DNA of 64,000 nt, taken from contig NZ_CP182357.1 of the NCBI RefSeq assembly GCF_048571275.1, positions 2,046,001 through 2,110,000 of the forward strand, given 5' to 3'. Positions 1 to 7,115 of this stretch are shown piece after piece. Position 1 is the stretch's first letter. Every line of letters starts with the position of its first letter. The notes beneath the pieces were generated by a model that worked only from the letters and a program-made list of their open reading frames with translations, ran no database searches and was not told the origin of the DNA. A program made the position numbers and the translations under genes. This DNA is from Marinarcus sediminis. Lineage in GTDB: Bacteria > Campylobacterota > Campylobacteria > Campylobacterales > Arcobacteraceae.

Positions 1-630
1 GGCATTGATGATGTTTTTGAAGCCCTGAAAAAAACGCTTTTGCAATCCAATCTTAATATTGTAACTGTTACAAAAGAAGATGGTGTATTAACTGCAAAAG
101 GAAGTCAGTACAATGTAGGTGAAGATACTGTTACAGATATTACCATGTCAATTTCATTTAGAAGTGTGGGTGAAAACAAAACACATATAACGGCTATTGG
201 AAGCTTTAATACTCAAGAAAAAAAATCTGAAATGGCACAAATTGGAGCAGCAGGTGTCTCTTTACCGATTCCTGTTCCATTAACAGGACGATATGCTGTG
301 ACAGGTTCTGGAAACATTGATAACAGTATCTGGTATCAAGGTTTTTATAACAGTGTTTCATTGGCATTATTTGAAAATAAAATGAGATATTCAACATCAA
401 CACCAAAAGTACAAGAGCCTGTGAAAGAAGAAAAAACAGTACAGGAGGTTTCAACGCCAGCCGCTCCTGCTGTTGAAGTTGAAGAAGTTAAAAAAACAGA
501 AGTTCTAGGTGAAGTTAAAGAAGCACCTATTGAAGTTAAAACCATAGAAACAGCAGTTGAAACAACTGTAGAACAAACATCTGTTGTTCCTGTTCAAGAA
601 GTTCCAACTGCGGTAACTGATCAACAATAA
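1..630 (+). CDS. Unknown protein, 3' part only, with Val/Glu/Pro-rich tail
   Basis: The reading frame is open from base 1, so this is the C-terminal 209 residues of a gene that begins before the window; a TTG at 40 is inside it and is not taken as the start. The first ~125 residues look folded: alternating beta-type segments and a glycine-rich stretch reading GRYAVTGSGNIDNSIWYQGF. From about residue 130 the protein becomes low-complexity, dominated by Val, Glu, Pro, Thr and Lys, which suggests an exposed or periplasm-spanning tail. I do not recognise a family. The gene ends in a strong hairpin shared with the convergent lipoprotein gene downstream. Confidence 0.75.
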   Translation, partial: GIDDVFEALKKTLLQSNLNIVTVTKEDGVLTAKGSQYNVGEDTVTDITMSISFRSVGENKTHITAIGSFNTQEKKSEMAQIGAAGVSLPIPVPLTGRYAVTGSGNIDNSIWYQGFYNSVSLALFENKMRYSTSTPKVQEPVKEEKTVQEVSTPAAPAVEVEEVKKTEVLGEVKEAPIEVKTIETAVETTVEQTSVVPVQEVPTAVTDQQ

Positions 631-656
631 TCATAGAGTTTTACTCTATGATTATT
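626..656. terminator. Hairpin between convergent genes
   Basis: A perfect 14-bp stem (AATAATCATAGAGT and its complement) closes a 3-base TTT loop and overlaps the stop codon of the upstream gene. It lies between two convergent genes (stops at 630 and 668) and is followed on the + strand by T/A-rich sequence, so it probably ends transcription from both sides. Confidence 0.7.
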
Positions 657-667
657 TAAAAATTTAT

Positions 668-1198
668 TTATTTAATTGTCTGTCCATTGGTAATAAAAGA
701 GAAAGCTCGATTTCCTGAGTTATTTACCATAACTGCTTGAATAATAGGCGTTGACAGTTTTTCTGAACCTGTCCATTCAACAATAAAATTAGCCCCAGAA
801 CCTCCACGCATATCACGTAAGTCTACCACAAAATCAATTGAAGCCATGGGTTTTAAAATGTGAGTTTTCCCAATATAGTTTTCAATTAAATCTCCCCCTG
901 TATTGTAATAAGAGATATTGTTTATCCACATATCTTGAGTGAAATCGGTATTACGAATACTCAGTGTAATTCCAATTCGTTCATTTTTCTCTTCAGAGGT
1001 ATAGACATGAGAATAGACTGGTATATAAACCGTTTCATGTTTGGTCATCTCGGCCATGTTCTCTTGTGCGGGGTAAAAATAGCTGTACTCTTTACTCTTC
1101 TTTTCGAATTTTTTTTCTTCTTCGCTACAACCACTTAGCAACAAAGAACACAGAAATATTAGCAGTGTTGTTTTTACTGTCATTGAACTTTTTTTCAC
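668..1198 (-). CDS. DUF3124-like lipoprotein
   Basis: The predicted product is an exported lipoprotein of 176 residues. I take the GTG at 1198 as the start because an AAGGA box lies 7 bases upstream; a longer frame opens at 1237 but lacks such a box. The N-terminus has two lysines, a hydrophobic core and the lipobox LLSGC with the acylated Cys at residue 24. The rest matches my memory of the DUF3124 family in its order of elements: HVYTSEEKNERIGITLSIRN, then an INNISYYNTGG segment, then a DFVVDLRDMRGGSGANF segment and an aromatic/acidic end. The family has no known function. It converges on the preceding gene. Confidence 0.7.
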   Translation of the reverse strand: MKKSSMTVKTTLLIFLCSLLLSGCSEEEKKFEKKSKEYSYFYPAQENMAEMTKHETVYIPVYSHVYTSEEKNERIGITLSIRNTDFTQDMWINNISYYNTGGDLIENYIGKTHILKPMASIDFVVDLRDMRGGSGANFIVEWTGSEKLSTPIIQAVMVNNSGNRAFSFITNGQTIK

Positions 1199-1281
1199 GT
1201 TAAAATCCTTACTTTTTATAAACACTATTATACTCAATAATCTTAAATAAACCGTTAGGGCTTTTTATCGTATAATTGAAA

Positions 1282-1713
1282 TTATAACTGTTCACCAAAG
1301 TTAGCAAAAGCCCCTTCAATGCTTGGAATGGTTTTATAATGCGTTTTTGTAATTTTCACATTTTTTGTTTTAAGATCACATATGGCAATCCTAAAATTAG
1401 CACCTATAACGGGTTCTACGACACAAATGATTTTATCTTCAATTTGTCGTGTTGCATAAATAGTGCCTTGAAGATTTGTAAAAAAATATTTAGGATAGGT
1501 TAATGGAGTTATCTCAACAACATCAATGGTCTCTTCATTTTCAAGCGTTTGCATAATATCCATGGCATCTTCATAACTCTCAAATTGAATACACCAATCA
1601 TCAAATTTTTTATTGAAATGTTGTAAATCTTCATCCAAAAAACCACCTGCTAATGATTGTAATGCAAAAATTGACACAAAAAACACCTTATTTATAGACT
1701 TTTTAAAAGCCAA
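1282..1713 (-). CDS. Small exported protein, unknown
   Basis: 143 residues with a classical signal peptide: Lys at 4, 5 and 9, then the core VFFVSIFALQSLAGG, with likely cleavage near residue 22. The mature part is a ~120-residue acidic domain with two or three Cys (WCIQF, IICVVE, AICDLK) that I do not recognise. The start is uncertain: TTG at 1713 gives the full signal peptide but has no ribosome binding site, whereas a GTG at residue 13 has AAGGTG six bases upstream but would lose the basic N-region. Nothing upstream on its own strand is close enough to form an operon. Confidence 0.7.
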   Translation of the reverse strand: MAFKKSINKVFFVSIFALQSLAGGFLDEDLQHFNKKFDDWCIQFESYEDAMDIMQTLENEETIDVVEITPLTYPKYFFTNLQGTIYATRQIEDKIICVVEPVIGANFRIAICDLKTKNVKITKTHYKTIPSIEGAFANFGEQL

Positions 1714-1837
1714 TTATAGCGTTATCTACATTACTTTATCGCATGGCTCTTTTTTTATTCATTATTGTACAAATTTTTATTTTCTATGTTTTATTTCGTT
1801 AAAATATAACCTAAGTTAGATGACTTTATGAGTTTGA

Positions 1838-1877
1838 TATAATTCACAATATTCAAAAAGAAGGAATCGTTAAATTG
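1838..1877 (+). promoter_or_regulatory. Orphan promoter, ribosome binding site and start codon at left edge of island
   Basis: TGATATAAT (TATAAT at 1838-1843) is followed after about 20 bases by GAAGGAA (1860-1866) and, 9 bases on, by TTG AAA, but the frame stops at once (TAG at 1881). The ybgC gene 4.4 kb downstream starts with the same TTG AAA behind an AGGAAT box. I infer that this is the original ybgC expression signal, separated from its gene by insertion of the segment between. The rest of 1714-2010 shows no gene. Confidence 0.5.
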
Positions 1878-1880
1878 AAA
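1872..1880 (+). repeat. Left copy of 9-bp direct repeat AAATTGAAA (possible att core)
   Basis: AAATTGAAA occurs here and again at 6259-6267 across the start codon of ybgC. Both copies are preceded by an AGGAAT box. A 9-bp A/T-rich word is not rare by itself; the shared translation-start context is what makes it notable. Confidence 0.4.
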
Positions 1881-2000
1881 TAGATAGGATTAATTACCAT
1901 ATTTACAGATATTTACTTTAAGTAAAATAATAATACATTAGTATTATGGTCATTGTTTTGGTCATTAAAGTTCTTTAATTGAAAAAGTATAATTTTAAAT

Positions 2001-2046
2001 TTAAAAAAAATTGGATACAATAATAGTTAAAAAAATTGGATACAAT
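2001..2046 (+). repeat. Near-tandem 20-bp repeat
   Basis: TTAAAAAAAATTGGATACAAT (one A fewer in copy 2) occurs at 2001-2021 and 2027-2046. Each copy ends in TACAAT, a good -10 hexamer, so the pair could be a duplicated promoter or a binding site for an island regulator just before the first island gene. Confidence 0.5.
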
Positions 2047-3078
2047 CACAAGAAAGGGGTTACTATTTTTAATAGAATAATTGCACAACTTCAAAACATA
2101 CCAAAACTATATCTAGGACTAATGATTTGTTTTATTTCTTTGATTTTTAGTATATTTGAAGATTTAAGTAATTATTTACTTATACTAACAAATATTTTTA
2201 TTCTTATCTTGCTAATATTTTTTCTTAGTGAAAAAACTAATATTGATATCAAAAATAATAATAATAATAATAATAATAATGATACTTTAGATTTATATAA
2301 GAATATAAGAAATATTAGTATAAGAAACATACGAGATATTCATTTATTTAATAGTGAAATCGAAAATTTGTATGAAGAATATCTTGTTAATATAGACCAA
2401 GTTGATTCATTTGATGAGAAGAAAAAAGAATTTGATTTGTTGTATAATAAAACTCATAAATCTATTATAAAGAATATATCTAAAATAGTAACTAATTCAA
2501 AGTTTTTAGTTGAAGATTATTTATATTATAAATATAATCAAAAATTTGAAATTTCTGTTTCTATTAAATTATTAAGTACTCCTTATAGTAACAATAGTTC
2601 AGAAATAGATATTGAAAATTTAACCTTAACAACAATATTTAGAGATATAATTACGTATGAAAAGGCTGAAAGGCTAGTCAATGAGGAACAAGCTTTGAGT
2701 CTTGATAAAAATAGTGACTTTTATAATATTTTAACTAGAAAAGATAGTAACTTCACTAGTAAAGTATTTATTTCAAATGATTTATTAAAAGAAAAGAATT
2801 ATTTTAATCAAACTGAAAATTATAGTAAATATTATGATTCTGCTGTTGTCTTTCCCATTATACATGAAGAGAATGAATATGAAACGCAAAAAATTTATGA
2901 TATTGATTATGGATTTATTTGTGTTGATACAAAAAAATATGGTACTGAATATCAAGATACAAAAATTTTTAATAATGATATTGCAAAAATATTAGAATTA
3001 CAAGCATATTTATTAGGAAATATTTTTTATGAATCCTATGATATGTTATTTAGTGCAGAATTAGAAACAAAACTTTAG
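2011..3078 (+). CDS. Membrane protein with GAF-like C-terminal domain, unknown role
   Basis: Up to 355 residues. Two hydrophobic helices lie near residues 33-50 and 54-73 (LYLGLMICFISLIFSIF and YLLILTNIFILILLIFFL), then a run of nine Asn (residues about 82-90), then a ~260-residue cytoplasmic part. The last 90 residues have the look of a GAF fold: SAVVFPI, then DYGFICVDTKKYG, then a long final helix. That is pattern recognition, not a match. The start is doubtful: TTG at 2011 has no ribosome binding site and lies in the repeat; AAAGGGG at 2053 would suit an ATT a few bases later. It leads a three-gene run (9 and 3 bases between genes). Composition is far more AT-rich than the flanking core genes, a sign of transfer. 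Confidence 0.7.
   Translation: MDTIIVKKIGYNHKKGVTIFNRIIAQLQNIPKLYLGLMICFISLIFSIFEDLSNYLLILTNIFILILLIFFLSEKTNIDIKNNNNNNNNNDTLDLYKNIRNISIRNIRDIHLFNSEIENLYEEYLVNIDQVDSFDEKKKEFDLLYNKTHKSIIKNISKIVTNSKFLVEDYLYYKYNQKFEISVSIKLLSTPYSNNSSEIDIENLTLTTIFRDIITYEKAERLVNEEQALSLDKNSDFYNILTRKDSNFTSKVFISNDLLKEKNYFNQTENYSKYYDSAVVFPIIHEENEYETQKIYDIDYGFICVDTKKYGTEYQDTKIFNNDIAKILELQAYLLGNIFYESYDMLFSAELETKL
2254..2280 (+). repeat. (AAT)9 microsatellite
   Basis: Nine AAT units in frame, encoding nine Asn between the membrane helices and the soluble domain. A 3-base unit changes linker length, not frame. Confidence 0.9.
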
Positions 3079-3087
3079 AGGATCAAA

Positions 3088-3414
3088 ATGACAGAATGTA
3101 ATAAAAATTATATAAATGAAGAATCTGAAGAGACCTTACCAATTTATAAATATCTTTTAAACGGAGCGAGAAAAGTCCATAATAATCGAATTTCATTAAA
3201 AGCATGGAATAATAGAGTAAGATATACTAGATTAAGAAAAAAAGAAGAAAATCATTTTAAAAACTTTAAGAGGTTTTCCTATTCTATAAGTTCTAATAAT
3301 AAATTTAAAAATAATTTTGAAGATACTACTTTGTTTGATGAAAAGTTTTTCCAAAATATAAATAAAATTTATTTAGATATGGAAGAAAAAAATAATATTA
3401 GATATCAGGCATAA
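3088..3414 (+). CDS. Small basic protein of island cassette, unknown
   Basis: 108 residues, ATG at 3088 with GAGGA five bases upstream that overlaps the stop codon of the preceding gene, so the two are almost surely co-translated. The middle is strongly basic (NRISLKAWNNRVRYTRLRKK), the ends acidic or neutral; no membrane helix or metal motif. A nucleic-acid or partner-binding role would fit the charge but is a guess. I recognise no family. Confidence 0.6.
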   Translation: MTECNKNYINEESEETLPIYKYLLNGARKVHNNRISLKAWNNRVRYTRLRKKEENHFKNFKRFSYSISSNNKFKNNFEDTTLFDEKFFQNINKIYLDMEEKNNIRYQA

Positions 3415-3417
3415 ATT

Positions 3418-4005
3418 TTGTCTTTAAATGCATATGTAGAAATTTTACAACGTGAAAAAAATGAATTCGTAGCTAAAATTGCATATTTAAATTACAAGAG
3501 AGAAAAACAAGATTTTATTAATTCTATAAATGAGAAATTCCCTAATTGGAGTGAAGTAAAAAAAAGAAATAAAATAAAAGAACAACAAAACCTTCTTTTA
3601 TCTGATCCAAAAATAAAAGAATATATCATTAAAGCAAAAGTAATAATAAATGAATTTAAGAATGAGGCACAGAGAGAATTTTTAGAGAATTCAACTAATA
3701 AAATGTATGATGCTTACTTGAAAAGAATTTCATCAAGTGAATTTTTTAGAGGATTTATAAATATAGCATTAGAGGATAAAGACACTTGTGATAAATTAGA
3801 GAAAGTACATAAAAAGTATTTTAAGTTTCGTGTAGGTGTTATGCAAAGTATAACTGCTGCATTTATCTTCCCATTTTTAGTTGCTGGTTTATTATATGCT
3901 AGTTATTTATTTGTTGAGCACGAAGGTAAAGATTCAATATATGTAGAAAATGTAAAAAGTTTTTTTGATTTTTCAAAAAATGATAATAATAAAGTAGATA
4001 AATAA
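3418..4005 (+). CDS. Tail-anchored protein of island cassette, unknown
   Basis: 195 residues. The start is TTG at 3418, 3 bases after the previous stop, with a weak AGG 8 bases upstream; no in-frame ATG is nearby. Residues 1-130 are charged and helical (many Lys and Glu, coiled-coil-like), followed by one hydrophobic helix at about 143-166 (ITAAFIFPFLVAGLLYASYL) and a short acidic/polar tail. This suggests a cytoplasmic helical domain anchored in the membrane by its C-terminal part. Together with the GAF-like membrane protein at the head of the cassette it could act at the inner membrane. Family unknown. Confidence 0.6.
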   Translation: MSLNAYVEILQREKNEFVAKIAYLNYKREKQDFINSINEKFPNWSEVKKRNKIKEQQNLLLSDPKIKEYIIKAKVIINEFKNEAQREFLENSTNKMYDAYLKRISSSEFFRGFINIALEDKDTCDKLEKVHKKYFKFRVGVMQSITAAFIFPFLVAGLLYASYLFVEHEGKDSIYVENVKSFFDFSKNDNNKVDK

Positions 4006-4016
4006 ATTTAAAGTAT

Positions 4017-4154
4017 TTAAATCCCCTTAAGCTTATCCTTAAAAGCAACAAGGTTCTTAACTAAAGGTAGAATTCCTATCTTTTGAAAAAATTCTGCATC
4101 TTCTAAATTACCTAATAACAAATTTCTAATAAGTCTTGATTTATTCATTCCCAT
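4017..4154 (-). CDS. Possible small regulator or remnant, 45 residues
   Basis: An open frame reading MGMNKSRLIRNLLLGNLEDA and on to a stop at 4017. The NKSRLIRNLL stretch looks like the first helix of ribbon-helix-helix DNA-binding proteins, and the position, back to back with the integrase start, is typical of a regulator or excisionase gene. There is no ribosome binding site, and the frame stays open upstream through the antisense of the integrase, so it may be a truncated remnant or chance. Confidence 0.3.
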   Translation of the reverse strand: MGMNKSRLIRNLLLGNLEDAEFFQKIGILPLVKNLVAFKDKLKGI

Positions 4155-4155
4155 A

Positions 4156-5243
4156 ATGAAAGTGGTGGTTAGATTTTTATCATAATAAAAAACGTGTAAG
4201 AAAAAGTACTTTTTTACAAGATAATGATAAAAATCTAGAAAAAATAAAAAGTGAGATAATCCCTGAGATAATTACAGCATTAACTGGTAATACAAATATC
4301 GAATATGCTATTAAATCATATACTTTAGATGAATTTTCAAAAGAATACTTTAAAATATACAAAGATACAGTACGAGAGCATACTTTTAAACGAAATAGAG
4401 AGCATTATAATAACAATATCAAGCCTTATAAATCTAGTAATAATAACAGCTATAAGTCCATTATCTTTAGAACAATGGCAAAACAAACTACTTAAGAGTT
4501 ATCAACCTAATTGTGTTCAAAAGTTTCGTTCTATACTTTTTAGTATTTTTGATAAAGCATTAACAAATGACCTAATAAAAGTTAATCCTTTGTCAAGAAT
4601 AAAATCGCCTTTGACAGTAAAACGAAAGTTTAAAAAATTAGATGATAATGAGGATAGCGATAGTCTCACTCCATTTAATAAAAGTGAATTAGAAATGATT
4701 TTAGATAATACAGATGATAACCTCTATTATGTAATTTATTTTATGATTTACACGGGAATACGGCCAGGGAGTTAATACCTTTAAAATGGACGGATATAGA
4801 TTTTGAAAAGAAAAGAATTGCAGTTGATAAAACAACAGTTAATGATAAAGTAGGGGACGTAAAAACTCAATCAAGTGTTAGATATATAGGTTTATTACCG
4901 CAATTAGAGGATAAATTATATGAATTACAAAAATTAACTGGCAATTATGAGCATCTTTTTTAAAAAGCCTTTCTTCTCACATGATATATTAAATCTTAGG
5001 TTTAAAAAACTTCTTATTAAAATAGGTATCAAAGAAAGAACTTTATATAATTTAAGACATACTTTCGCTTCACAAATGATTTCAAATATACACTATGGAA
5101 TAGATATTCTTTGGGTATCGAAGATGCTAAGTCATAAAGATGTGTCTATTACTTTAAAAGTATATGCAAAATTTATTATTGAAGATGATAATAGAAGAAT
5201 TAAAAAATTAGTAAATTTAGGAAATGTTATTGGAAAAATTTAA
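4156..5243 (+). pseudogene. Tyrosine recombinase (phage-type integrase), broken by four frameshifts
   Basis: Joined across frames, the segments read as a full integrase: an arm-binding N-terminus (WWLDFYHNKKRVRKST), a SAM-like core-binding part (SPLSLEQWQNKLL), then the catalytic domain with GIRPG(E)LIPLKW (Arg), LRHTFASQM (His-x-x-Arg), LSHKD (His) and the Tyr in TLKVYAKF. Frame changes are needed near 4162 (after ATG AAA), near 4440, at 4767-4770 (one G missing after CCAGGG) and in the T-run near 4960. All catalytic residues survive, so decay is recent. It probably moved the island in the past and cannot make a full-length enzyme now unless frameshifting occurs. Confidence 0.85.
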
Positions 5244-6201
5244 AAATATAATTGAAATTCTAAGTAAAGTTTCAACTATTGGAATATTTATATTGGCATT
5301 ATTTGGATATATATATACTGTTAAACCAAAATTCTTATTAGATAATATGAAATTAGAAATGGCAGATATAGAAAAAGATGTTAATTTTTTGAAAAAAGAA
5401 AAAGTTTTTTTAGAAGATAAAATATTAGGACTAGAAAAAGAAAAAATCAAATTAAATAAAAATTTCGAAGAAATTAAAAGTAAAAAAGATTTAGAGATTA
5501 AGGGATTATTGGAATCTTTTAATTTTCAAAAAAATAATTATGAAAAACAAGTTTTATTGTTTAATAATAAGATAGAAAAACAAAAGAAAATTCTTAATAA
5601 CTTTACTGAAGAAAACAGTTTTTTAAGAAAAAAAATGGATGAAACAAGGTGGTTTTTATTTATTAATTTTTTATCTAATATTAAATTAAAAGAACCATAT
5701 GTTAGTAAAGAAGACAATTACTTTTATCTATCTGAACATTTTTACCATAATAATGCTATTATTGAGTTAAATAATAAAGATAAATTTTTATTAAATAAAA
5801 GTGCTCCTTATGAAATTTTAAAAGATTCTTTTTTATCTATCGAATATTCAAATGATATGATTTTTAGAGAGAGTGAATTCTATAATTTTAAAAATAAAAT
5901 TTTAAAATTGTTAGAGAAGAACAAAAGTGAATTTTCCTATAATGGTATTGAACTATTTGAAAAAACAAAAAATCTAAACGCATTAATTAAATTAAAACTA
6001 GAAAAAATTCAATCTCTGGATAAAGAACATAATGAATATGAATTGAAAAAACTTGAAAATGATATTTATAATTTACATGAAAAATTTAGAGATTTTAAAG
6101 TTGAAAAAATAAATCAACTTAATATGGATATTAATAAAGTTTTTAAAAAAATGACAAATATTAATTTAAAAAGTTCTGGCTATACATTAATGAGATTTTG
6201 A
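5224..6201 (+). CDS. Membrane-anchored coiled-coil protein, unknown
   Basis: 325 residues. One membrane helix near residues 15-31 (VSTIGIFILALFGYIYTV) is followed by a long coiled coil at about 40-140, rich in Lys, Glu and Leu with heptad spacing, then a ~120-residue mixed domain (SNIKLKEPYVSKEDNYFYLS) and a second charged helical part at 255-310. The gene starts inside the last codons of the broken integrase; ATG at 5224 has AGGA only 1 base away, so TTG at 5230 (AGGA at 7 bases) is at least as likely. AT-rich like the rest of the island. The layout recalls membrane-tethered structural or sensor proteins, but I recognise no family. Confidence 0.65.
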   Translation: MLLEKFKNIIEILSKVSTIGIFILALFGYIYTVKPKFLLDNMKLEMADIEKDVNFLKKEKVFLEDKILGLEKEKIKLNKNFEEIKSKKDLEIKGLLESFNFQKNNYEKQVLLFNNKIEKQKKILNNFTEENSFLRKKMDETRWFLFINFLSNIKLKEPYVSKEDNYFYLSEHFYHNNAIIELNNKDKFLLNKSAPYEILKDSFLSIEYSNDMIFRESEFYNFKNKILKLLEKNKSEFSYNGIELFEKTKNLNALIKLKLEKIQSLDKEHNEYELKKLENDIYNLHEKFRDFKVEKINQLNMDINKVFKKMTNINLKSSGYTLMRF

Positions 6202-6258
6202 TTAATATTAGACATTATGTTAAATTTGATTTTTTAAAAGCTTATAAAATAGGAATAA

Positions 6259-6267
6259 AAATTGAAA
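6259..6267 (+). repeat. Right copy of 9-bp direct repeat AAATTGAAA (possible att core)
   Basis: Partner of the copy at 1872-1880; it spans the TTG start codon of ybgC. It would mark the right end of the inserted segment. Confidence 0.4.
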
Positions 6268-6633
6268 ATACGAGTTTATTATGAAGATACCGATTGCGGT
6301 GGTGTGGTTTACCACTCTAACTATTTGAACTTTTGTGAACGAGCAAGAAGTGAGCTTTTTTTTCAAAAAGGGTTAAGCCCTCACAACGAGGATGAGTTTT
6401 TTGTGGTCAAAAAGATTGAAGCCGATTATATTAAACCTGCACGGTTTGCGGATGTATTAGAGGTTAAAACGCAACTTATCAAACAAAAAAATACTTCTTT
6501 GGTGATGAATCAAGAGATTTACCGAGCCGATGAGTTAATCTTTCGTATGGCAGTAACGGTTGTCTTTTTAAAAGCGATGAAACCAGCAAAAATACCGCTT
6601 AAATTGATGGAAATTTTTGATGAAAACAGATAA
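6262..6633 (+). CDS. ybgC: YbgC-type acyl-CoA thioesterase
   Basis: A 123-residue single hot-dog-fold thioesterase that would hydrolyse acyl-CoA in the cytoplasm; in other bacteria it is linked to the Tol-Pal and phospholipid systems. The diagnostic N-terminal motif is present: YYEDTDCGGVVYHSNYLNF, with the catalytic Asp in EDTD and the His in YHSNY, followed by the ERARSELF helix. Length is usual (about 130). The start is TTG at 6262, 7 bases after AGGA. It heads the run ybgC-phospholipase-M48-rmuC-permease and overlaps the next gene by 14 bases. The accessory island ends exactly at its start codon, so its promoter is now island-derived. Confidence 0.9.
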   Translation: MKIRVYYEDTDCGGVVYHSNYLNFCERARSELFFQKGLSPHNEDEFFVVKKIEADYIKPARFADVLEVKTQLIKQKNTSLVMNQEIYRADELIFRMAVTVVFLKAMKPAKIPLKLMEIFDENR

Positions 6634-7114
6634 GCTTTTAAGAACAGTTTTTATCTTTTGGGTGTGCACCGTTTGGGTTTTTGCCAATGACAAACTCTTT
6701 TTCTTTCCAAAAGAGGCTAAAGCAGCTCAAACTGAAATCGTTTCACTAATTCATGCTTCTCAAAAAAGTATAAATATAGCGATGTATAATCTTTCCATGA
6801 AGAGCTTGGCAAAAGAGCTTATAAAAGCATCCCAAAGAGGGGTGAAAGTTACTGTCTTTTTAGATGGTTCAAAAGTAGAAAACCAATCTTCTGAGTATGC
6901 CTTTTTAAAGAAAAATGGCATTGAAGCGGTTGTGATTACTCAAAGTAAACTCCATACTAAGTTGGCTGTATTTGATAAAAAAATTGTTCTGTTTGGAAGC
7001 CCAAATTGGACAAAAGAGTCATTTAGTGGTAATTATGAAGTGCTTTATATCACAGACGAGAAAGAGAACGTAAAAAAATTTAATCAATTTATGAAAGAGT
7101 TAAAGGATCAATAA
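6620..7114 (+). CDS. Phospholipase D-like nuclease/phosphodiesterase, exported
   Basis: 164 residues from ATG at 6620 (GGAAA box upstream inside ybgC; a TTG three bases earlier is less well placed). A signal peptide (FIFWVCTVWVFA, cleavage near residue 22) leads into one HKD domain: His112, Lys114 and Asp119 in HTKLAVFD, followed by GSPNW at 126-130. One HKD per chain is the pattern of the Nuc-type endonucleases, which work as dimers. It probably acts in the periplasm on phosphodiester bonds in nucleic acid or phospholipid; the substrate cannot be read from the sequence. Overlaps ybgC and is followed after 1 base by the M48 protease. Confidence 0.85.
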   Translation: MKTDKLLRTVFIFWVCTVWVFANDKLFFFPKEAKAAQTEIVSLIHASQKSINIAMYNLSMKSLAKELIKASQRGVKVTVFLDGSKVENQSSEYAFLKKNGIEAVVITQSKLHTKLAVFDKKIVLFGSPNWTKESFSGNYEVLYITDEKENVKKFNQFMKELKDQ

Positions 7115-7115
7115 A

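Noticed and set aside
2254..2280. (AAT)9 tract as a phase-variation switch
   Set aside because: The repeat unit is 3 bases, so changes in copy number keep the frame; it can only alter linker length.
4180..4362. 60-residue frame on the - strand
   Set aside because: It is antisense to the integrase remnant, whose N-terminal and core motifs are recognisable on the + strand.
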